Position numbers and translations under genes: made by a program. The notes under the pieces are model-generated. The model ran no database searches. It had not been told where the DNA came from and saw only the letters and a list, made by a program, of their open reading frames with translations. From Acidimicrobiia bacterium (GTDB lineage Bacteria; Actinomycetota; Acidimicrobiia; Spongiisociales; ZC4RG35), in NCBI GenBank assembly GCA_029865445.1, contig JAOUGY010000184.1:1-7402 (forward strand): a stretch of 7,402 bases of DNA, in the 5' to 3' direction. Of the stretch, positions 1 through 5,218 are shown piece by piece; the stretch's first letter is position 1, and the number at the start of each line of letters is the position of its first letter.

Positions 1-1030
1 CGAAGGCGATCGGGACCAGTGTATGGGCGAAGCGGACGGCGACCATACGCGCCGTTCCGGAGCCACCCAGTCTGGCTGCCAGTGCAGACGCCCCCAGATA
101 CGCCAGCCAGATCACCCCGACGGTGGCCAGGAGTGTCACCGTCCCGGTGATGAGAGACGACGCCAGCGGTGACAGCCCCAAGTCGAAGAGGGATCGGTTG
201 AATCGAAGCTCGATGTTGGCCGCCCACCAATCCGTGCCGGAGGCACCGTCATGCGTCACAGTCCCGATCATGGCCACCACGAACGTAACCAAACCGGCTT
301 GCTCAGGGAGATGAGGCAGAGCTCTCAGCCATCCCACCCTCGTGACCGTGCCATCGTCACGCCGCCACCAAGGGGCCATGGCTCCGAGCAGCCGGTTGTA
401 GACCGCGAACCCGTCGACCTCGGAAGGGCTGCGGCCCGCCATCCCCATGACGATCAGATATGCCGTATAGACGAGGGCGGCGATGGCGAGATGGAAAGGA
501 TCCTGCCACGGCGACACCAACTCCAGCCATGTGAAGGCCACGAAGACGATCGTCGCCGGCCACACCGTCTGGGTGAGGCCGGAACCCGACTCCACGCCTA
601 GAAGGCCCCTGAGACGTTTCCAAGGGTCGAGTTGGGGGTAGATGTCACCAACGACGGCCGAAACGAACGGGACCACGAGCCAGAAGACCACGAACACCAG
701 CACCGGGCCGGGATTTCGGCCACTCGTCGGTTCACCCACCATGCCGGCGACGATGACGATCGCCAGCCCCACCATGCCCAACCAGCCGAGGAGCCGCGAA
801 ACCCACCGATTCGCCGGTCCGGCGCCGGCAGCAGGTGATTCTTGCATCCGGGGCCGGGGCCACAAGACGGCCAGAGCCACGAACGACAGCACGAGAACTG
901 CTCCGGCGCCGACTACGAAGAACTCGAGTGGCACGGGCAGATCCTGTCTCCCCCCGAGCCCATGGGCCAGAACCGGGGCCGGCAGGATCCATGTCAGCAG
1001 GAAGGCGATCGCAAAGCAGCCGGCCTTCAC
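1..1030 (-). CDS. Polytopic membrane protein, fenitrothion hydrolase-like family, partial (C-terminus beyond window)
   Basis: This frame stays open from GTG at 1030 to the left edge (343 codons, no stop seen), so the C-terminus is missing. It begins with a signal-peptide-like segment (residues 1-22, ending PAPVLA before HG). The next stretch is a conserved-looking AHGLGGRQDLPVP, and then about seven hydrophobic segments near residues 37-56, 80-98, 109-128, 150-170, 175-195, 245-262 and 300-325. An eighth, containing RFAHTLVPIAF, is cut by the edge. From memory, the N-terminal motif and the RFAHTLVPIA segment match actinobacterial membrane proteins often auto-annotated as fenitrothion hydrolase. 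That label is weakly founded, and the native substrate is unknown. The start is chosen because GTG overlaps the stop of the lipoprotein gene as GTGA, with GAGG seven bases upstream, which suggests translational coupling. The pairing suggests the two proteins act together at the cell envelope. No catalytic residues can be assigned. Confidence 0.75.
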   Translation of the reverse strand, partial: MKAGCFAIAFLLTWILPAPVLAHGLGGRQDLPVPLEFFVVGAGAVLVLSFVALAVLWPRPRMQESPAAGAGPANRWVSRLLGWLGMVGLAIVIVAGMVGEPTSGRNPGPVLVFVVFWLVVPFVSAVVGDIYPQLDPWKRLRGLLGVESGSGLTQTVWPATIVFVAFTWLELVSPWQDPFHLAIAALVYTAYLIVMGMAGRSPSEVDGFAVYNRLLGAMAPWWRRDDGTVTRVGWLRALPHLPEQAGLVTFVVAMIGTVTHDGASGTDWWAANIELRFNRSLFDLGLSPLASSLITGTVTLLATVGVIWLAYLGASALAARLGGSGTARMVAVRFAHTLVPIAF

Positions 1031-1488
1031 CCACCAACCTCGAGTTCGAGCAGAGTGATGCCGGCGCCCTCGAGCTCGACTTCATGCACACCGGGGATGT
1101 CGGCCACGAAACTGATCTCGACGGGTTCGCCCGGTTCCACGTCGGCCAGCACGTCGTAGGTGTGTACGTGAACCTCGTCGGCGACGTCGGAAGTCACCAG
1201 AATCGTCACTTCGTCCCCCAACGCAACGGACGGTGTCCCGGTCACCGTCACCTCACCTGACTCGACTGCGATCGAGATCAGCCCGGCTGGAGTCGTCGTC
1301 GTGGTCGGCGCAGCCGTCGTGGTCGTGGCGACCGTCGTGGTGGTGGTTTCCACGGGGGAAGTACTCGTGGTCGAAACGGGGGCTTCGGTACCAGGAGCCG
1401 TTGTGACCACAGAGTCGTCGGTGGTTTCACCACAGGCCGAAACCATCAGCACCGTGACCACAAGGACAGAGATGACATTCCGCCGCAT
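1027..1488 (-). CDS. Secreted lipoprotein with Thr-rich linker and cupredoxin-like beta-sandwich domain
   Basis: 153 residues. Residues 1-18 form a lipoprotein signal peptide (MRRN, hydrophobic core, then lipobox VSAC), so Cys19 should be lipidated and the protein anchored outside the membrane. Residues 22-69 are a Thr/Ala/Pro/Ser-rich spacer. Residues 70-153 look like a small all-beta domain with alternating hydrophobics. It includes VHVHTYD (His107, His109) and ADIPGVHEVELE (His135), a pattern I associate with cupredoxin-like or Ig-like domains. The histidines could bind a metal, but no full blue-copper ligand set is visible. The frame is open up to 1785, but that start would overlap the hydrolase gene and bury the signal peptide, so ATG 1488 is preferred. 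No clear Shine-Dalgarno precedes it, and a TANNNT hexamer six bases upstream suggests leaderless transcription. The stop overlaps the GTG of the following membrane protein, so the two are probably cotranscribed partners. Confidence 0.82.
   Translation of the reverse strand: MRRNVISVLVVTVLMVSACGETTDDSVVTTAPGTEAPVSTTSTSPVETTTTTVATTTTAAPTTTTTPAGLISIAVESGEVTVTGTPSVALGDEVTILVTSDVADEVHVHTYDVLADVEPGEPVEISFVADIPGVHEVELEGAGITLLELEVGG
1282..1425 (-). repeat. Low-complexity Thr-rich linker coding tract
   Basis: This stretch encodes residues 22-69 of the lipoprotein. It is built largely from Thr codons in runs of four or five, broken by Ala, Pro, Val and Glu, and on the plus strand it reads as repeated gtg/gtc triplets. 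Such tracts act as flexible cell-wall spacers in actinobacterial lipoproteins. They can vary in length between strains by slippage or unequal recombination, which would not shift the frame if changes occur in whole triplets. Confidence 0.7.
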
Positions 1489-1494
1489 GGCCAC

Positions 1495-1500
1495 ATCGTA
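1495..1500 (-). promoter_or_regulatory. Candidate leaderless -10 (TACGAT) for the lipoprotein gene
   Basis: TACGAT matches the TANNNT -10 consensus and lies six bases before ATG 1488, which would place transcription start on the A of the start codon. No convincing Shine-Dalgarno is present, which fits a leaderless mRNA. No good -35 hexamer is visible. It sits in the 95-bp gap between the hydrolase stop and this gene, so the lipoprotein pair could be transcribed separately. Confidence 0.4.
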
Positions 1501-1519
1501 GGACGCAGATCGCCCAATC

Positions 1520-1535
1520 CCATCGACTTCGATGG
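1520..1535. promoter_or_regulatory. Perfect 7-bp inverted repeat, possible operator
   Basis: CCATCGA-CT-TCGATGG is a perfect 7-bp palindrome with a 2-base spacer, centred about 40 bases upstream of the lipoprotein ATG. If the leaderless start at 1488 is right, the repeat covers the -35 position, a usual place for a repressor or activator site. A palindrome of this size can occur by chance in GC-rich DNA, and no regulator gene is present in the window. Confidence 0.3.
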
Positions 1536-1583
1536 CAGGGCGGAGGAAGGGCCTCAGTCCACCGAGGGGGCCCGTCCCCGTGA

Positions 1584-2492
1584 TCAGTCCTTCTCGATGA
1601 ACTCGGTGATGGCGTCGACCATCTCCTGAGGGTGGGTGAAAGGTGCCTCGTGGCGGGCACCGACCAGCTCGACCACCCGAGGTTCTCTCAGCGCGGCAGC
1701 CATGTCGTACTGCCAGCGCGTTGGCACCAACTGGTCCTTGAGGGGAATGATCACCAACGCCGGCTGCGAAAGTGTCCCGATCCACGTCGCCGAGTCAAAC
1801 CGGAGCAAGGCGAAGCTGGCGGCCGCTCCGGCCTCGATGTCCCTCCTGTGGGTCTCTTCCCACAGCCACCGGGCGTGGCGTCGCTCCACCGCCCGGGTGC
1901 CGAGAAGGTAGAGCGCCCGGACCTCCGCCGACCCGGTGCCCGTCACCCGTTCCCAGGCCCGGATCACCCAAATTCCGGCGACTCGCGCCACTCGCCACGA
2001 CCGCGGATGACGGGAGAAGGCCGCAGCGAGGACGAGTCGCTCCACCATGTGCGGATGCCGATGTGCCAGCGCCTGAGCGATGGTTCCCCCCATCGAGTAC
2101 CCGACCACACAGGCCTCGGTGACACCCACCTGAGCCAGTACCGCAGCCATGTCATCGGCAACGTCTTGGATCTCGAACCGATCCGTCGTCTTCGGTGAGA
2201 GCCCGTGGCTTCGGTGGTCGACCACGGTGAGCCGGTATCGCTCGGCGAGCGCCGGACCGACCTTGAACCATTCTGCCAATGATGCGCCACCGAGGCCGTG
2301 GACGAGAACCACATGCCGGCCGTCGGTCGGTCCCGTCTGGCGCACCATGAACTCGCGATCCCCGACGAATACGGTCCGGCCGGGAATTCGCCACGGATGG
2401 GTTTGCGGCGCCTTGAAACGAGGCGTCACGATCGGGCCAAGCACCCTCCATCCGGCGATGAACATGCCCAGCGCTCTCAACATTCTCTTCAC
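1584..2492 (-). CDS. Alpha/beta hydrolase
   Basis: 302 residues, a typical length for the alpha/beta-hydrolase fold with a cap domain. The fold's landmarks occur in order: the oxyanion motif VLVHGLGG (residues 62-69), VVDHRSHGLS (90-99), the nucleophile elbow VVGYSMGG with Ser133, a cap region at about 160-235, the acid in PLKDQLVP (Asp253) and the catalytic His in GARHEAP (His281). The Ser-Asp-His triad is therefore complete, and an esterase, lipase or C-C hydrolase activity is expected; the substrate cannot be read from sequence. The first 25 residues are moderately hydrophobic with basic residues and may touch the membrane, but there is no clear signal peptide. The start is GTG 2492, overlapping the ferredoxin stop as GTGA, with GGAGGG five bases upstream. 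Met4 (ATG 2483) is a weaker alternative. It is the second gene of the ferredoxin-hydrolase unit. Confidence 0.93.
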   Translation of the reverse strand: MKRMLRALGMFIAGWRVLGPIVTPRFKAPQTHPWRIPGRTVFVGDREFMVRQTGPTDGRHVVLVHGLGGASLAEWFKVGPALAERYRLTVVDHRSHGLSPKTTDRFEIQDVADDMAAVLAQVGVTEACVVGYSMGGTIAQALAHRHPHMVERLVLAAAFSRHPRSWRVARVAGIWVIRAWERVTGTGSAEVRALYLLGTRAVERRHARWLWEETHRRDIEAGAAASFALLRFDSATWIGTLSQPALVIIPLKDQLVPTRWQYDMAAALREPRVVELVGARHEAPFTHPQEMVDAITEFIEKD

Positions 2493-2905
2493 GTCGACCC
2501 TCCAGAGAAGACATAGTCGACCACGGGTTGACCGCCGACGAGGTGCTCCTGGATGATGCGTTCCATCACGTCGACGTCGACAGAGTGGTACCAGACGCCG
2601 TCCGGATAGACAACGGCGATCGGACCCATCTCACAGACCCGCAAGCAGTCGGCCTTGGTTCTGAGCACCGAACCGGTTCCGGCAGGCACCGGCGATGGTT
2701 CAACCTGCAGACCTTGCCATTCGGGCGGCGCCGTCGTGAGCTCGAGTTCCTTGAGGCGCCGCTTCAGGTATCGCCACACTTCGTTTGTCTCCGCAACGGA
2801 TGCGCACTTCGGCGTCGTCTGGTCTGCGCACAGGAATACGTGCCGGTCCGCGACGCCGATGGAGAGCGCTCCGGCAATCGCTGTCAGCCGCTCGATGCCG
2901 TCCAT
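2489..2905 (-). CDS. Thioredoxin-like [2Fe-2S] ferredoxin
   Basis: 138 residues. The pattern is that of stand-alone thioredoxin-like [2Fe-2S] ferredoxins. The first cysteine pair is in RHVFLCADQTTPKCAS (Cys26 and Cys34, seven residues apart). An EVWRYLKRRLKEL helix follows, then the second pair in KADCLRVCEMGP (Cys87 and Cys91), VVYPDGVWYHSV, and a C-terminal helix with IIQEHLVGGQPV. All four cluster ligands are present. Proteins of this form carry electrons in the cytoplasm, but their redox partner is often unknown. About 20 residues between the Cys pairs are Pro/Gly-rich and look like a variable loop. ATG 2905 is chosen because the family fold begins about 20 residues before the first Cys. 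A GTG at 2953 is in frame but has no Shine-Dalgarno and would add 16 unrelated residues. The stop overlaps the hydrolase start. The gene is divergent from the FAD oxidoreductase. Confidence 0.92.
   Translation of the reverse strand: MDGIERLTAIAGALSIGVADRHVFLCADQTTPKCASVAETNEVWRYLKRRLKELELTTAPPEWQGLQVEPSPVPAGTGSVLRTKADCLRVCEMGPIAVVYPDGVWYHSVDVDVMERIIQEHLVGGQPVVDYVFSGGST
2498..2503 (-). promoter_or_regulatory. Ribosome binding site deciding the hydrolase start
   Basis: GGAGGG ends five bases before GTG 2492 and lies inside the 3' end of the ferredoxin gene. It supports the GTG over the in-frame ATG at 2483 and a coupled, Shine-Dalgarno-driven start for the second gene of the pair. Confidence 0.7.
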
Positions 2906-2912
2906 CTCGAGG

Positions 2913-2918
2913 ACGCTA
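2913..2918 (-). promoter_or_regulatory. Candidate leaderless -10 (TAGCGT) for the ferredoxin gene
   Basis: TAGCGT fits TANNNT and lies seven bases before ATG 2905, in the 86-bp divergent region between the ferredoxin and the FAD oxidoreductase. No purine-rich Shine-Dalgarno precedes this ATG. A clear -35 is not seen; TTCGTG 18 bases upstream is a poor match. Confidence 0.4.
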
Positions 2919-2982
2919 CCGGCCAGCACGACACAACACGAAGCCGCCCTCACAGCTACTGCGGGACGAACAGCATGCCGAC

Positions 2983-2986
2983 AGGA
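2983..2986 (+). promoter_or_regulatory. Ribosome binding site of the FAD oxidoreductase
   Basis: AGGA lies five bases before ATG 2992. It is modest, but together with the protein alignment it supports ATG 2992, since the Rossmann GxGxxG motif follows nine residues later. The reading frame is open much further upstream, across the antisense of the ferredoxin gene. Confidence 0.5.
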
Positions 2987-2991
2987 CGCCC

Positions 2992-4224
2992 ATGGCCCAT
3001 CCGCGCGTGCTCGTCATCGGAGCTGGGATGGTGGGAGTCCACCATGCGCTGGCCGCCGCACTGGCCGATCATCCGGTCGTCCTCGTCGACAGTCACCACA
3101 CGCCCCGCGGCGCTTCGTATCGCAACCTGGGGGCGATCCGCATTTCGGGAAGGCATCCCGGGGGCCCCCTGGAGCTCGCCCAATACGGCAACAACCGGTG
3201 GGCCGCAATCGCCGCCCGAGTCCCCGACGTCGGATACCAACGCTCGGGTTCGGTGACGCTGCTCCATGACGAGGCCGAACTCAAGGTTGCCGAGGAGTAC
3301 TGCGAGATGTACGGAGATCGGATCGCGCTCGACATCGTGGACGACACCCTGATCCACCAAGTGGAACCATCGATAACTGGGACCTATCGAGGCGCGCTCC
3401 TCTGCCACGACGATGCCTTCATCAGACCGTTCGAGGCCGTGCCCGCACTGGTCACCTACCTCGAACACGCCGAGGGCGTCGACATTCGACTCGGCACCCG
3501 AATCAAATCGCTCGAGCAGACGGGCGGTGAACTCGTTGCCCACTGCAGCCACGGTCCCCCGATCCACGCCGACGTGGCATTCGTCTGCACCGGCGATGCT
3601 CTCGACTCTCTGTTCCGGGATCACCTGGACGAAGCTCCTCTGACAAAGGTCCGCCTCCATTCTTTCGAGGTGGCCCAAACCGGGCCACACCCTTCGATGC
3701 TCGTCACCGATGGATCGGCCTTCCGGGTCTACCCCGGATTCACCGAGCTCGAGTCCGCTCGCACCCTCGACCGGCTCGAACCGGCGGGTGTGGAGTCGAT
3801 CCAATGGATCGTCGCCAGCTCTCCCGACGGTTCACTGCTCGTCGGCGCCACGGCCGAGGTCGAGCAGGGGCACGCGTCGAACATGCCGCTCGAAGGCTCC
3901 AACTGGCTCGCAAGACGCACCATCCGTGCCTTCGGGCGGGGTGCCGGCTCGGTGATCAGGCGTTGGTCCGCCACCGTCGTCGACATCGACCGCTCCGCGC
4001 AGTCCGACCCCTATGTCGCACTTGAACCGGTGCCGAACGTCTTTCTGATAACGGGTCTCGGACTCTTGGGGAACACTCTCGGTCCGGCGATCGCCCGCCA
4101 GTCGATCGCTCGCATCAGTCCAGACGCACGCGACCCGCTGGACCAGCCTCCACCGCCCCCACCACCACGGCTCCGTCGATACCATCGATCAAAGCGGCCG
4201 TCGCTCGCGGGCTGGCGGACATGA
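2992..4224 (+). CDS. FAD-dependent oxidoreductase, DAO fold (resembles the TIGR03364 clade)
   Basis: 410 residues. The N-terminus is a dinucleotide-binding Rossmann unit: VLVIGAGMVGVHHA (Gly10, Gly12, Gly15), with an acidic residue, Asp33, ending the second strand in VVLVDS. It continues with GASYRNLGAIRISG, where GAS-RN-G is a pattern I associate with the TIGR03364 branch of the D-amino-acid oxidase/glycine oxidase superfamily. The middle holds the substrate half (HDDAFIRPFEAVPALVTYLE, then LLVGATAEVEQGH). The C-terminal FAD-binding strand is VFLITGLGLLGNTLGPAIA. The enzyme should oxidise an amine or amino acid and reduce FAD; the substrate is unknown. TIGR03364 members are known from phosphonate-catabolism clusters, but none of those genes is here. 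The recognisable family sequence ends near Ile375. The last 35 residues (Pro- and Arg-rich) are translated from the antisense of the selD 3' end and are probably an add-on. The gene is divergent from the ferredoxin, which could in principle be its electron acceptor; that is a guess. Confidence 0.9.
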   Translation: MAHPRVLVIGAGMVGVHHALAAALADHPVVLVDSHHTPRGASYRNLGAIRISGRHPGGPLELAQYGNNRWAAIAARVPDVGYQRSGSVTLLHDEAELKVAEEYCEMYGDRIALDIVDDTLIHQVEPSITGTYRGALLCHDDAFIRPFEAVPALVTYLEHAEGVDIRLGTRIKSLEQTGGELVAHCSHGPPIHADVAFVCTGDALDSLFRDHLDEAPLTKVRLHSFEVAQTGPHPSMLVTDGSAFRVYPGFTELESARTLDRLEPAGVESIQWIVASSPDGSLLVGATAEVEQGHASNMPLEGSNWLARRTIRAFGRGAGSVIRRWSATVVDIDRSAQSDPYVALEPVPNVFLITGLGLLGNTLGPAIARQSIARISPDARDPLDQPPPPPPPRLRRYHRSKRPSLAGWRT

Positions 4225-5137
4225 GCAGTCCGCCGCTGGTCTGAGCATCGCACAACATCCGCAGCCGGCGCTCGTCGTAGTCGCCGGCGACCATCGGGCG
4301 CGCGGCCTCGACGTTGCGCTCCGAGCCACCCGGGAAGAACCCTGCATCGAGCAACTCCCAAGCGCCCTCGATGACGGCCACGTCACCGACGACGGCCGAA
4401 ACCCCCGATGCAACGAGCATCTCGCCGAGGTGTCCGAGGAACCCGAACCCGGTGACGTCGGTGGCGGCGCCGACACCGACGGCCGACATGGCGATCGAGG
4501 CATCCCGATTGAGCATGGCCATCACGTCGATGGCGCGGCGCGCCACAGGCTCCGGGCAACCATCACGCTTGATGGCGGTGGCGATGATTCCGGTGCCGAT
4601 CGGTTTGGTGAGAACCAGGAGGTCGCCCGCCCGGGCTCCCGCATTCGTCACCACGCGCGATGGATCGACGAAACCCGTCACGGCGAAACCGTACTTGGGT
4701 TCGACGTCGTCCACCGAGTGCCCGCCCACAATGGTGCAACCCGCGAGGTGCATCACGTCGGCACCCCCCCGGACGACGTCGGCGAGAACATCGAATCCGA
4801 GCCGGTCTCTCGGCCATCCGACCATCTGAAGAGCGGTAACCGGCGTGGCACCCATCGCGTAGACGTCGGAGAGGGCATTGGCCGCGGCAATCCGACCCCA
4901 GTCGTAGGGGTTGTCGACGACCGGCGTGAAGAAGTCGACGGTCTGCACCAGGGCGCTCTCCGACGACAGGCGGTACACGCCCGCGTCGTCGCTCGTCTCG
5001 GTTCCGACGAGGAGGTCGGGATGAGACGAGGCAGGATGGGTTCGCAACGGCGACAGAACCTGTGCCAGCTCGGCGGAGCCGAGCTTGCAGGCTCAACCGG
5101 CGCCGTGGCTGAAACTGGTGAGTCTCAGGTGCTCCAT
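4115..5137 (-). CDS. selD: Selenide, water dikinase (selenophosphate synthetase), selenocysteine-containing
   Basis: 340 residues with one in-frame TGA read as selenocysteine. SelD makes selenophosphate from selenide and ATP in the cytoplasm, the Se donor for Sec-tRNA and for 2-selenouridine in tRNA. From ATG 5137 the N-terminus reads MEHLRLTSFSHGAG, then TGA (residue 15), then ACKLGSAEL. This matches the SelD active-site segment (E. coli SHGAG-Cys17-G-Cys19-K20), so Sec15, Cys17 and Lys18 are the catalytic group. Metal and ATP ligands follow: ETSDDA (Asp50/51), TVDFF (Asp68), LSDVYAMG (Asp91), TIVGGHS, and DVTGFGFLGHL (Asp227), numbered almost as in E. coli. Length is close to E. coli SelD (347). 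A TTG at 5047 is the first start after the TGA, but using it deletes the active site. No clear Shine-Dalgarno; a TANNNT hexamer lies seven bases upstream. It follows the LLM gene after 81 bp and overlaps the FAD oxidoreductase tail-to-tail. Confidence 0.93.
5063..5089 (-). promoter_or_regulatory. Candidate bacterial SECIS hairpin in selD
   Basis: Directly after the Sec UGA the mRNA can form AGCUCGGC-UCC-GCCGAGCU, eight perfect pairs (5085-5078 with 5074-5067). Below it is an A-G mismatch and three more pairs (UGC 5089-5087 with GCA 5065-5063). The apical loop lies 15 bases past the UGA, slightly shorter than or at the lower limit of usual bacterial SECIS spacing. If the top pairs open, the loop starts with G, as SelB-binding loops usually do. 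It would recruit SelB with Sec-tRNA. The position and stem are seen in the sequence; the function is inferred. Confidence 0.72.
5093..5095 (-). other. In-frame UGA codon read as selenocysteine (SelD Sec15)
   Basis: On the minus strand the codons run GGC GCC GGT TGA GCC TGC AAG, giving G-A-G-U-A-C-K. The TGA falls exactly where SelD enzymes carry catalytic Cys or Sec, with SelD-like sequence on both sides in the same frame. A sense-to-stop mutation or sequencing error is possible but would have to hit this one codon and leave a SECIS-like hairpin behind it. Confidence 0.9.
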
Positions 5138-5144
5138 TCCGACG

Positions 5145-5150
5145 ACGGTA
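5145..5150 (-). promoter_or_regulatory. Candidate leaderless -10 (TACCGT) for selD
   Basis: TACCGT fits TANNNT and lies seven bases before ATG 5137, with only a weak GGA next to the start codon. It sits in the 81-bp gap after the LLM gene, so selD may be transcribed on its own rather than from the TPR-LLM promoter. No good -35 is seen. Confidence 0.4.
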
Positions 5151-5218
5151 GTGGCCCCGGGACGGCATGCCGGCCGGCGCGTCCGGCGAGATGGGACGAT
5201 CCGAGCGTGCTGCTCGCG

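Noticed and set aside
642..1058. Plus-strand open frame across the membrane protein region
   Set aside because: The minus strand here encodes a continuous hydrophobic protein with a signal peptide and membrane segments; the plus frame is Arg/Pro/Thr-rich noise.
1549..1573. GC-rich imperfect hairpin downstream of the hydrolase stop as a terminator
   Set aside because: Only about five pairs form before a bulge, and no T-run follows on the minus strand, so an intrinsic terminator cannot be supported.
1489..1785. Upstream in-frame extension of the lipoprotein to a start at 1785
   Set aside because: It would overlap about 200 bases of the hydrolase gene, encode low-quality Arg/Gly sequence, and bury the signal peptide and lipobox.
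2906..2953. GTG 2953 as the ferredoxin start
   Set aside because: The extra 16 residues are not typical of the family, no Shine-Dalgarno precedes it, and ATG 2905 has a promoter-like hexamer at the right distance.
5045..5047. TTG 5047 as the selD start
   Set aside because: It removes the catalytic Sec/Cys/Lys segment, whereas the same frame upstream through one TGA gives a perfect SelD N-terminus from an ATG.
5202..5216. Small hairpin (CGAGC, 5-base loop, GCTCG) just after the LLM gene
   Set aside because: Five pairs with no T-run; such hairpins are frequent in GC-rich DNA.
5138..5218. Possible tRNA-Sec gene next to selD
   Set aside because: The gap is only 81 bases, too short for a bacterial tRNA-Sec of about 90-100 bases, and no T-arm GGTTCGA-like sequence is present.
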